Notes: a model not told the origin generated them from the letters alone. 64,000 nucleotides of DNA from Doryteuthis pealeii (GCA_023376005.1 CM042138.1:94342656-94406655), one strand, 5' to 3'. Counted from the first letter of the stretch, positions 10,698 to 19,685 are shown. Numbers and translations are program-made.

Positions 10698-10907
10698 ATG
10701 TAAACACGGTTGTTTTGAATGGCTTTTTGCCGATAATTTTGGGAGAATAAGTGCTTAATTGGAGTCGTGCCTAATTTTGAAAATTAATTAATTAATAATG
10801 AATTAGGCGGAATACCTATTAAATGTATGGTAAACAAATCGAGAAAATCAATCTCTGATTTCGGCCTATTAGGCCTCATCAGCAGAGCTATAGATCGGAA
10901 GACCATA
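10698..10907 (-). repeat. Family A hammerhead element, copy 1, head truncated
   Basis: On the reverse strand it runs from the region before the hammerhead through an AT-palindromic stretch (ATTAATTAATTAATT) and a shared 3' end ending GTTTACA. The tRNA-like head present in the other copies is missing; (TA)n follows at 10906. Confidence 0.65.
10846..10896 (-). ncRNA. Hammerhead ribozyme remnant, family A copy 1 (stem III deleted)
   Basis: Stem I CTCTG/CAGAG (10853-10857, 10883-10887), the CTGATGA box, stem II GGCC/GGCC and GAAA (10859-10862 on the reverse strand) are all kept. The seven bases that form stem III and the cleavage site in the other two copies are absent; a single T separates GAAA from CAGAG. 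This copy should not cleave. It abuts the family B element on its left. Confidence 0.7.
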
Positions 10908-11271
10908 TATATATATATAAGTAAAAAATAACAAAAAGACTTAGAGATTGAGCATTATAGTCTATTTCAGGGAGCTTAGACAAAGTGTCTAACTCTCCCA
11001 ACTCATCAGACACATTGAGCTTTCAAACTGCGACAGTTTTTTGAATAAAACTATTGTGTCGTAAGGAAGATTTCTTCTCTGGACTTTGGGATTATATACA
11101 TATATATATATATAATATCTACTAGAGTGAGTCAAAAGTTTTGCAATATTTTCATATGTGCTACTTTGTGATATGTATATCATGTGACCAAAGCAGTTCA
11201 AAAAAGTACCCACTGTGATTGGTAATATTGTGGTAGTTGAAGCACTGATACATTGTGCATTGCCTCACTCT

Positions 11272-11386
11272 GTGTGCCACTTTACTTCAGATGCCAATTA
11301 ATCTCCCTTGTCTAGCACTAGTGAAAAGGAGATTGACTCCCTCACTGATACCGGCAATAGGCCACTCTGATGACTTTATTTACATG
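11272..11386 (+). repeat. S1 SINE, 3' part only
   Basis: Keeps the TTGTCTAGCACTAGTGAAAA to GATACCGGCAATAGGCC body; the tRNA-like head is absent. It lies about 140 bases before the first MORN1 exon seen. Confidence 0.65.
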
Positions 11387-11525
11387 ACAAATATACATTT
11401 GTTTATAATGCAAGATGAAATCTACAAAAGAAAGATTGTGCAATTTTGAATGTGTTATTAAATGACTTTTCTTTTGTTGAGAAGTTCATGTCATTAGAAA
11501 ATGATTTTTTTTTCTTCTTTGAAAG

Positions 11526-11734
11526 GTTTAGGCAAATTTTCAATGAAGGATGGCAGTTATTTCAAAGGTGAATTCAAGAATGGAGAAATTGATGGAAATG
11601 GTTTACGATACTTTGGACTTACTGGAAATACATACACTGGCACTTTCTGTAAAGGAGAACTTCATGGCCAAGGAATTATGGAATATAAAAATGGTTCAGT
11701 TTATGAAGGCAGTTGGAATATAACAAAAGACAAG
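11526..11734 (+). CDS. MORN1: MORN1 exon a (internal): three MORN repeats
   Basis: The frame starts with two bases completing a Gly codon (entry phase 1) and runs 69 codons. MORN motifs are visible: FKGEF..GEIDGNG, YTGTF.KGELHGQG and YEGSW, spaced 23-24 residues apart, ending with Y-x-G-x-W-N-I-T-K-D-K. The acceptor is a pyrimidine-rich tract ending in AAAG at 11525. The donor is AAG/GTAAAT at 11735. Sequence and order match the second to fourth repeats of MORN1, where the same region reads KDGSYYEG-type then MEYK.G..YEG. The exit phase is 0, although the next exon enters as if one G should precede it, so one base appears to be missing at this junction. An upstream ATG at 11501 lies in the intron and is not the start. 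Confidence 0.9.
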
Positions 11735-11836
11735 GTAAATAAAATTCAACTATTTTCAGTTTCATCCAAAATCAAAACATACTTAAAATATTTAATGCTA
11801 CCTATACTTGAAATTATTGGGTAACTTTTCCTCTTA

Positions 11837-11838
11837 TA

Positions 11839-11896
<58 letters not shown>

Positions 11897-11918
11897 CGTG
11901 TGTCTGTGTGTGTGTGTG
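11837..11918. repeat. (TA)n/(TG)n microsatellite
   Basis: TA and TG dinucleotide runs in the first visible MORN1 intron. Confidence 0.9.
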
Positions 11919-12090
11919 TAAGTTGAAAATGGAAATGAATGCGACAGTATGTTGAAAGGATAAATAAATAAAGGAAAGAAAATGTTGAATGGATAAAATT
12001 GATTTAATTTGAGTTACCAACACATGTTTCAGCCAGGAGTTGTTCATGTACACATGTATTCTATTTATTTATTTTAAATTAAATATAGGA

Positions 12091-12136
<46 letters not shown>

Positions 12137-12149
12137 TCTCTAGGGTGGA

Positions 12150-12440
12150 CTTTAATTGAATTTTCACTGCTTAGCGCAAGGCATTACTTGCCTGTTGTTT
12201 ACAGACTTGAGATCTCTGGTGATTGTAAACATACATCTATGGAAGTATGTATCAGTTAAATGTTCGCCTCTTACTGACAGTTACCAACAGCCGAGACGGT
12301 AAAGAGCCGGACTGATGAAAATTCAGTCAGGTTTTACTCCCGGCTAGAAGTAGCTGTTAAGTCTATCCACACTGATGAGATGTAAACATCAAAACACTGT
12401 GTCTGTGGATGTCTATCATCGATATTGTGCACTCTTTACT
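12150..12440 (+). repeat. Family B tRNA-headed hammerhead element, copy 2
   Basis: Same order as copy 1: a TTTACAGACT-GAG stretch, a tRNA-like arm with ACTGA/TCAGT pairing (12329-12346), a B-box-like GGTTTTACTCC followed by CGGC, then the hammerhead and a short tail. It is flanked by (TA)n on both sides (12092-12135 and 12473-12512). The tRNA-like part suggests RNA polymerase III transcription, which is inference. Confidence 0.6.
12364..12411 (+). ncRNA. Hammerhead ribozyme, family B copy 2 (core G12 changed)
   Basis: Stem I is TCCACA (12366-12371) with TGTGGA (12404-12409). The core is CTGATGA (12372-12378). Stem II is GATGT/ACATC with a two-base loop (or four bases if the last pair opens). 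Stem III is A-C-A with T-G-T closing CTG (12394-12402). The cleavage triplet is GTC (12401-12403). The second core box reads AAAA (12391-12394) instead of GAAA, so the essential G is lost in this copy. Copy 1 keeps that G, so the family consensus satisfies every hammerhead requirement. It lies in sense orientation in the first visible MORN1 intron. Confidence 0.75.
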
Positions 12441-12466
12441 TATAAATATAACAAACCTTCTCTCTC

Positions 12467-12508
<42 letters not shown>

Positions 12509-12514
<6 letters not shown>

Positions 12515-12745
12515 AGTGCTTAATTGGAGTCGTACCTAATTTTGAAAATTAATTAATTAATAATGAATTAGGCGGGAATACCTATTTAAATGTATGGCTA
12601 ACAATCGAGAAAAATCAATCTCTGTATGTACATTTCGGCCTATTAGGCCTCATCAGCAGAGCTATAGATCGGAAGACCGCCCTGTGCGTGATTTGAAACC
12701 GGACTGCCAAGCTGACAGGCCGATCCCATAACCCCTACACCAAAC
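12509..12745 (-). repeat. Family A hammerhead element, copy 2
   Basis: Reverse-strand copy with a tRNA-like head (B box GGTTTCAAATC on the reverse strand, about 12690-12700), the hammerhead, the AATTAATT-rich stretch and the end next to (TA)n at 12512. It forms a long inverted repeat with the copy at 12966-13200. Confidence 0.7.
12613..12670 (-). ncRNA. Hammerhead ribozyme, family A copy 2 (apparently intact)
   Basis: This is the reverse-strand counterpart of the copy at 13037-13094 and is identical through stem I (12657-12661 with 12620-12624), the CTGATGA box, the GGCC/GGCC stem II, GAAA, the short stem III and the TA cleavage dinucleotide. The outer GATC/GATT helix is also kept. It lies antisense to MORN1, within an element whose tRNA-like head is at the right (about 12680-12745). 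Confidence 0.8.
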
Positions 12746-12826
12746 GGACTTCTTAGATTTTACGATTTGTTTAGAGTAGGTTAATATTCCTCTTCTAGTG
12801 ACTTTTATTACACGACGATATGATAA

Positions 12827-12965
12827 GTTGTAAACACGGTTTGTTTGGAATGGCTTTTTGCCGACAATTTTTTGGGAGAATAAGTGCTTAATTGGAGTCG
12901 TACCTAATTGTGAAAATTAATTAATTAATAATGAATTAGGCGGGAATACCTATTTAAATGTATGG
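12827..12965 (-). repeat. Family A element, 3' half only
   Basis: Begins GTTGTAAACACGG and ends at TATTTAAATGTATGG, the segment that lies downstream of the hammerhead in full copies. It has no ribozyme. It meets the head of copy 3 directly at 12966, so the two lie back to back. Confidence 0.65.
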
Positions 12966-13247
12966 CGTGTAGGGGTTAATGGATCGGCCTGTCAGCTTGG
13001 CAGTCCGGTTTCAAATCACACACAGGGCGGTCTTCCGATCTATAGCTCTGCTGATGAGGCCTAATAGGCCGAAATGTACATACAGAGATTGATTTTTCTC
13101 GATTTGTTTAGCCATACATTTAAATAGGTATTCCCGCCTAATTCATTATTAATTAATTAATTTTCAAAATTAGGTACAACTCCAATTAAGCACTTATTCT
13201 CCCAAAAATTGTCGGCAAAAAGCCATTCCAAACAAACCTTGTTTACA
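12966..13247 (+). repeat. Family A hammerhead element, copy 3, most complete
   Basis: Order: tRNA-like head (12967-13030, B box GGTTTCAAATC at 13007-13017), hammerhead (13037-13094), AT-palindromic stretch near 13145-13165, then a 3' segment ending GTTTACAA before (TA)n. Length about 280 bases. It has no coding capacity, so it is non-autonomous. SINE is the best structural label; a Penelope-derived or retrozyme-like origin is possible because those elements are known to carry type I hammerheads. Confidence 0.65.
13037..13094 (+). ncRNA. Hammerhead ribozyme, family A copy 3 (apparently intact)
   Basis: Stem I is CTCTG (13046-13050) with CAGAG (13083-13087), extended beyond an internal loop by GATC (13037-13040) with GATT (13091-13094). 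The core is CTGATGA (13051-13057). Stem II is GGCC/GGCC with loop TAATA (13058-13070). The core GAAA is at 13071-13074. Stem III is very short, TG with CA plus the A-T pair next to the cleavage site. The cleavage dinucleotide is TA at 13081-13082, so predicted scission is between 13082 and 13083. All conserved hammerhead core positions are present. The internal loop in stem I faces the stem II loop as in natural fast-cleaving type I ribozymes. The two-base stem III loop is unusually tight. Confidence 0.8.
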
Positions 13248-14310
13248 ATATATATATATATATATATATATAGATACTTTGGTGTGGATATGAATTTAAA
13301 TTTATTTCAACATTTCTTTGTCTTGTCAGTCTGGTCTTTGTTGATTTTTTCCTGTTTTCCTTATTTTTGCCTTTTTCACTTTTTTCAACTTCTGCATTTG
13401 TTAAACATGCCAGTTCACGGGCCTGCGCACACTCGCAATTTCTATAAACCTCAAGGTCTGTGCGTGCTGTCCATGCCTGTGGTATTGTAGTTTTTAAATT
13501 TGATTTTCTACATGTAAATATGCATGTTCTAATTTCATGTATTTTATGTTCCGATTGTCAGGGTTTTGTATGTGTATATTTGGGTACATAAATGTTCTAA
13601 TGTTTTTTATATAAGTTTAAAGTTATTGGTATGTTTACATTTGAATATGATTTCATTTCTTCTATTCAATAGTTTCTTCCAGTTTTTGAATTTTATTCTT
13701 GCTATTTTTCCTCCAGACAATGATGGCATTTGTTTTTGAATCCTGTTGGTGCTTTTGACTTTTTTATGATTCTGTTTGAGTTCTCAGTTTTGGTTGAAGC
13801 TTATCAAGAAAACACTTGATATCATCCAGCCAATATATATATAATATATATAATATATATATATGTTGTGTGTGTGTGTGTGTGTGTGTGTTATTGTATA
13901 GTATACAATTAATAGACGTTTGTTACCATTGATTTCAAAGCAGCATATTAGACCCTTATCTTCAAGACAAAGAGCTAACAAGTTTTCACAGCTGTGTTTA
14001 TCAGATTAAAATAAATAATTATTTTTAAACATAATTTGCAGTTTGTCAGTCCTTTCATGCAACCAACATTAAAGTTTTGGGCTCAGGATTCACAATCACT
14101 AGTCTGCTGTGTCCCTCTTCATTTAACCCTAATATTCCATATTTTTGTGATTACAAACAACATTAGATGTCTCATGAATAAATTAGGATTGTTATCTTGT
14201 GAATCAAGCTGGATTTTTTTCTGTCCTTTTAAGATTGTGGCCCCCCTGAGTTAAGATTTTGTGTCTCTTAGGCTGAAAAGGTTGGAGCCCTTGCTCTATA
14301 CCAATGGTGT
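13248..14310. other. Intron sequence, mostly unrecognised
   Basis: Pyrimidine-rich and AT-rich DNA with (TA)n at 13248-13273 and a TA/TG microsatellite at 13834-13890. No exon with MORN spacing found. Confidence 0.5.
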
Positions 14311-14311
14311 G

Positions 14312-14772
14312 CATCACATTCAGATTCAGTATTATTTGGATTATTCAGACTATTGTCCTCATCTTCATTGTTATCTGTACAACATTTCCAATTGGACACA
14401 TAGCATTGGATAAAGATAGTTCTAAGTGACAGTTATTTCTAAACTGCAGGTTCAATCCTGGTCAGGGGCAGCAGTAACATAGAATATTAATTAACAAAGC
14501 TTAACATCAGTACCCCTAGCTATGGTTAGCGGAGAACAGGATACCACCATGGACTGAATAAAGGGTTAAGTTCAAAGTATGGTGATGGCTCCCGATTACG
14601 AGTTCGAAAAGAAGGTTCCCAAGTCCGAGATGGTTCCCAAGTCCAAGAAGGTTCCCAAATCTGACAAGAAATACCTGAAGAAGGCCAGAGGACACATCAG
14701 CTGAAACATTGTACAGATAACAATGAAGATGAGGACAATAGTCCAAATAATCCAAATAATACTAATTATCAA
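14312..14772 (+). mobile_element. S3 element with inverted ends
   Basis: Left end AGTATTATTTGGATTATTC to ACAACATTTC (14330-14390) is the inverse of the right end (14705-14766). Between them lie the tRNA-like head (GGTTCAATCCTGG at 14450), AAGAAGGTTCCC units and CCTGAAGAAGGCC. Confidence 0.75.
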
Positions 14773-14954
14773 GCCACATCTCAAAAATTCCGAGAAATAA
14801 CATTCAGATTCCTACAAAGTAAATATAGAAATATACAGATTTTAAAACACTTTGCTAAAAAATATTGACTTTACTGCTACAATTTTTGAGCCATTGATTT
14901 ATTATTGATTTTACTCAAATATAAAAATTAAAAAAAAACTCTATTCCATTCTAG

Positions 14955-15205
14955 AGAGTCTGGTTTAGCTCAGTCAGTAGAGCATCTGCCAAGGAATTGT
15001 AAGATTCCTGGTTCGATACTGGTCCCACCAACTCAGCACATGAGTAGCACAGATTGAGTAATCTGATCCATGTGGTAAAGTGGGGAGCTGACTGTAGGTG
15101 TGGTGCTCCACCTCAGCCAAAAGAATGATACAGTGGAGGATACAGCAGTTGAAACATTATATTTTTACATATCACAATAAAGATGAGGACAACAGTCCGA
15201 AAAAC
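14955..15205 (+). repeat. S1 SINE head joined to an S3-like tail
   Basis: A standard S1 head and middle (TTTAGCTCAGTCAGTAGAGC; GGTTCGATACTGG) is followed from about 15120 by GATACAGCAGTTGAAACA and AAAGATGAGGACAACAGTCC, the tail of S3-type elements. It is either a chimeric SINE or two adjacent fragments. Confidence 0.6.
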
Positions 15206-15362
15206 AAAATTATTTTGTTTTCTTTTTAATTCTTTTTTATTATTTTATTCATTTATTTTTATCTTATCTTACTTTCCCACAGCCACTTATGTTTTAAATG
15301 AAAAAAATGCAGTTTAATAAGTTATTAAATCTTCTGTGTAAAAATTCAATCTTTTTTTCTAG

Positions 15363-15451
15363 GTCATGGTGTCTTAAAGAAAAGGGTGGTTCTGTTTATG
15401 ATGGCACTTTTTTTATCATAAAAAACATGGAGTTGGTGTTCAGAAATATCA
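15363..15451 (+). pseudogene. MORN1: MORN1 exon b, with single-base gaps in homopolymers
   Basis: Conceptual pieces GHGVLK, GGSVYDGTF and HKKHGVGVQKY are MORN sequence but lie in three different frames. If the A run at 15380-15383 were one longer and the T run at 15408-15414 one longer, the MORN spacing (Tyr to Tyr 23 residues) would be exact. A further G is missing at the junction with the previous exon. The donor CA/GTGAGT at 15452 leaves phase 2, and the next exon starts with G, completing a Gln codon, so the 3' end is sound. The acceptor is TTTTTTTCTAG. Read literally the exon stops early in the entry frame (TAA after four codons). It is either damaged in the genome or carries assembly errors; I labelled it pseudogene only because the sequence as given is broken. 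Confidence 0.75.
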
Positions 15452-15839
15452 GTGAGTTTTAATTTACACTTTTTAAAGAATTGAAATGGTTTTCTACTTT
15501 GACAAATTAATTGCTTTACATTAAAATTTGATTCTAGATATTATTGCTTCAATATTTTATTGATAGTTTTATGAATACTGCTTCAGTCAACAGAGTATTA
15601 GTTTGATGAAATGTATTCTTTACAGAGAAGCAATTATTGTGGCTTACTAGCAAGAATATGCACCCTAATTAGATAGATTGGTTGGTTGGTTGGTTGATTG
15701 ATTTTAATGGCATATCAACCTGTCTGGGGTTAGGAAGTGATATATGTTGCACATCCACATTTATACTTTTTTATTAATTGGTTTTAACAATGTGTTAGCA
15801 TCATTGGGGATCATGTTGTATGGTATTGATTAAGTTCAT

Positions 15840-17840
15840 GTCTATATTCTATGGTATAATTTTATTTCCCTCAAAAAGGACAGAATGTCATCCATGTTGA
15901 CATTTTCAAATAGATCTTTCATATTATCTGCATTAAAATAACGGTTTCTGATGTGAGCAAAAAACCTGCATTCTATGAATAAATATTTAACAGTCAAAGG
16001 TGTTTGACATGTTTCACACTGAGGTTGTTGTTCTTGTTTGAGTATCATCGGAATTTTACCCCGAAGTCGTCTTTCCGAGATTAAATTGTAACATTACATA
16101 GTAGTAATGCCCAAACTTGAAACAAACCAGTCAGGGAGCGCTTGGAAAATAAGAAACAAAATGTTGCTGTGAGCCTTTAAAAACAAAGTTTATTGAGTTG
16201 CAAGAATTTTTCCACTTGCTATTGTCCAACTGACATAATTTACCAAAAATTAAATTATAAATACAAAACAGTCATAATAATAAAAACAAAGAAAAAACAT
16301 ATAACACTTAATCCTTTTTTCTTCTTCTTAGGTCCGACCTGTCACCGAAGGTCACATAATTTAGTAGTTTCAACTACTAACAAAGTTCTTTTAAATGAGG
16401 AGGAGAATGTTCTTTAGAAGAGAGTCTTTTTCACAAACTGCCGAAATAGTGAATACTGAGGAGAGTCCTTAGAACAAATACTTTTTTTTTTATTCACCAA
16501 CCTTGAAGTCTATCTTCCTGCCCACGCAAACTAAGGGAACATTTTTTAATAACCAACCACTGCAATGCAGGTTCCTTCTCAGCCGACGTTAAACAATGAA
16601 ATACGGTGTTCTCCAAGGGTATAAGTTCTTCTTCAGGACCGTCTTGTCCCAAATTATTTCTTCCTGCAACCGTGAGTAAAATATAATATTTGGTAATTCC
16701 AAATATTCAAAACCAAGTCCGGGAAAGACTATGAAAAAACTCTCTGGTTTTGACAAACTTTGTCTTAGCCCAGTACACCAACTTTAACATTGACTAAGTC
16801 AACGGAGACAGAGAATATCGAACTGTTCCATTCAAATTCTTTCTCGGGTCTGTTGAATTCAGCACCCAAATTTTGGTACAGGAAGTCAGCCTCACTCCCA
16901 CTACCTGCTACTGCTGCTATTTGGCAAGGAGGCCACAGCACCACTTAAAATCTGTCATCAGCTAACAGAGCCAAACAAAGGGCTGTAACTCTTATAGCCC
17001 TTTTTTATTTTCTTACTAAAAATTTTTACAGTATATATACTCCTATATATAGGAGTGTGTTAGTCTTGTGTGATTAATGTGTAATCGGGACACAATGACT
17101 TGTTCCTTTCTAGACTTTCTTAAAGCTGGTCTCCAGTCTCCCAAAGTTGGTTTGATTAGGAAAAGTTTATTGTGGATGTTATTCGATTTAGCTGCAGAGT
17201 CAGCTCTTTCATTCCCCCTCACTCCTATATGGCTTGGGATCCAGCATATCATAATCTTCTTAGAGTTAAATATTGAGTCTAATCTATTCAGGAGTTTAAT
17301 GATGAGAGGGTCTTCCAGTTTTTTATTTCTTAATGATAGTAGGACTGAGAGCAAGTCTGAGAAGATGATACATTTTTTGTGGTTATTTTCAGAGATGATA
17401 TCAAGTGATATCTATTGCGTGGGTTTCAGCTGAAAAAATGGAGCTTTCATTTGGGAGATCTTTTCTTACATTTTTTATTTTTTATTTAGAACAGCTGCAC
17501 ATGCTGTTTTGTCATTGTCCTTAGAGCCATCTGTAAAGATGTGGAGGTAGTTGGGGTAGCGTTCTAGAATATTGTGGGAGTTTATCTTGGTAAGTGCTAG
17601 GATGGGGTTTTGTTTTGGAGAGCTCATTAGCTTAAGGATCACTTTAGGTTTTTTTAATGATCCAAGGTGGTGCTTTAGGTATAATGGTTTTGTGAATATG
17701 TGTGAGAGGAATTTTAGATTCTTCAAGGATGGTTCCATCCGGAGACCAAAAGGTTTTATTGATTTTTCTTTTTTTTCAAAACACTCCTTGTATCTTTGGT
17801 TGAAGGTGAAGTCATAGATAGACTAACGAAATTAAATAAG
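15840..17840 (-). pseudogene. LINE (jockey/I-type) C-terminal half with RNase H, interrupted
   Basis: On the reverse strand from 17738: HIFTDGSKDNDKTACAAVLN, then IFSAE, then a D in the next block, then WIPSHIGVRGNERADSAAK. These supply the D-E-D-D set of an RNase H domain. Downstream is QPQCETCQTPLTVKYLFIEC and DDILSFLREI (15842-16048), the usual Cys-rich C-terminus. Frames are broken between 17354 and 17475 and by an insertion at about 16050-17035. A second C-terminus is at 18640-18770 on the + strand. Confidence 0.75.
16055..17035. mobile_element. Unclassified insertion of about 980 bases in the LINE
   Basis: The LINE protein is continuous only if this stretch is removed (SYI before, LKQEQ after). 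It has no transposase or protease motif. It could be a solo LTR, since TGTAACATTACA stands near one end and TTTTTACA near the other, but I see no clear target duplication. Confidence 0.4.
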
Positions 17841-18480
17841 AACACATATAAAAAGATTACACTTATTTTGATTATATTTTAATTGTTTTCTATATAAAAT
17901 CATTCATAGGATTGATTTTAATACGTTAGGGAATAAAACAATAATATTACACTGACATCATGATTTCCTTAGTTACTTAAGTTATATTCTCAACAATTAT
18001 TAAATAGCCATTATTCAATAATAATTAGCTTCTTATTTATTACCAATGTCTCTATTAAATTCTAGCTGAGTTAGATTTACCTCAAAACTGCTCATATTAT
18101 TCATGTATTTAAAGTCCTGAAATACATATTATATATCTGTAAGAAATAAAGATTTACATAGTATATAGTGGGAATAAATTGCATAATGATTTTAACAAAA
18201 TTTGGTTTAAAAAAATGATTACGTGCTGTTAGCGATTTCTAATACTAATGTAGTGATTTCTCTTACTATAATGTTATTCTCAATTGTATTAAAAGCAATC
18301 CTATATATAATTTTATATAGAAATCAATTAAAATAACATTAAAATAAGTGATATTTTATATTCATTCTTATTTAGTTTTATTAGTCTTTCTAATTTGATA
18401 TATTTTTATTACATTAAAACTGAAATGTTTGCGCCCAGGGGTGCATACTTTTCCTTGTAACTATAAATCATTGTGAACAA
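17815..18480. mobile_element. Helitron H1 fragments, two orientations
   Basis: A reverse piece (17820-18120) and a forward piece (18235-18460) carry the H1 internal sequence. The forward piece ends near GCGCCCAGGGGTGCATAC, a decayed version of the H1 3' hairpin. Confidence 0.55.
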
Positions 18481-18599
18481 AGTTAATACAGTAAGAAAAA
18501 TGAAAGTGAATTTTCTTCCTATTATTAATTATTCATTTAATCATAAACAGTTTTTTTTTTCTTTGATAGTAAAAGAACCAATTACAAAAAAGCAGATCT

Positions 18600-18910
18600 T
18601 TTTTCAAACAGAATTTGCCTTTAATTAATCTGTCAAACATTTCCTCATGGAGTTTTTGCTCAATCAGAAAATATTTCAATGCAAATAATATGAGAGTTCT
18701 GTTTGAGAATACTAACATGGATGATATTTTATTCTCCTTAAGAGAAATAAAAAATATATCAAAAATTGTAGAATACATCCACGAAATACATCTACAAAAA
18801 TTACACCAGTAAAGGAAACTTGAATACCAACTTTCATCTCACATTCCAACAGTTTTGGCATTAAATAACCCATAGGGTTATTATTTCATTAAACAACCCA
18901 AACTGAACCA
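18600..18910 (+). pseudogene. LINE C-terminus and 3' end, second copy
   Basis: FNANNMRVLFENTNMDDIL then SLREI matches the C-terminus at 15842-16048. The following untranslated part holds TTTTGGCATTAAATAACCCA and a tail CTGAACCAAACC, which resembles the 3' tail of R1 repeats. Confidence 0.6.
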
Positions 18911-19077
18911 AACCAAATGATGTTATTGAAAATTATTTATACTATTTTAAAGATATTAATAACTTTAAACTTTTATCAAAAAGACATGTTTCAGCATTAA
19001 ATGGCACAGAGTTCACTGAAGTTCAATGTCCACATAACATTAACAGAAAGCTTATAACTGAAGAAGACCAGAGAATG

Positions 19078-19270
19078 TCATCAGAATTGCAGTCTCAGAA
19101 GACTATATATTTCTCGGGCTCCTGAAGATACAGTGCCTTCTGTGACTGTGAAGGCAAATGTTTGAAAAGCAACCCGACCACAGATGTCGCATGTGAAGGC
19201 TGTCCCTGAAGATGTTGGTGTGCCGGTGCTCTATTGCTGTTGCTTTCTTCTGAATCAGTAACAGAAAGTT
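19078..19270 (-). pseudogene. LINE C-terminal zinc-knuckle fragment
   Basis: On the reverse strand FTCDICGR and, in a shifted frame, CLHSHRRHC can be read; together they form a C2HC/H-type finger. It is related to 2120-2435. Confidence 0.5.
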
Positions 19271-19427
19271 TTCCTTACACCTGAAGAAGGCTACAGAATG
19301 TATTGGTCAAAATATTGTATGAACAACATAAACAAGGAGTTTATGTGTCTAATAATTCAAATTTGTTTGAATGTACATATTTTTTTTTTTTTAATTTTTG
19401 TGTTTGCTTATTTGTTTCTAAACATGT

Positions 19428-19685
19428 TAGCAACAAGTTGGTGGAGTGGCCTACTCTCAATATCAGCCAACAGCGAGGGAGTCTATCCCCTTTTCGCTGG
19501 TGCTAGACCAGGGAGATTGTTATTGCTGAGGTGAAGCGCAACACCTACCGTCAACCCCCCACTTTACCGCACAGATCAGATTACCCATTATGTGCTACTC
19601 ATACACTGAGTTGGAACCGATATCGAATCAGGAACCTTGTGATTCCAGGTTGGGTACTCTACCGACTGAGCTAAACTGGTCCAGA
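19428..19685 (-). repeat. S1 tRNA-derived SINE
   Basis: Reverse copy; its right end holds the inverse of the head (CTCTACCGACTGAGCTAAAC). The body phrases of S1 follow to the left. Confidence 0.8.

Noticed and set aside
12329..12350. ACTGATGAAAATTCAGT as a hammerhead core
   Set aside because: The following bases pair as a simple seven-base-loop arm, as in a tRNA anticodon arm, and there is no GAAA box in place.
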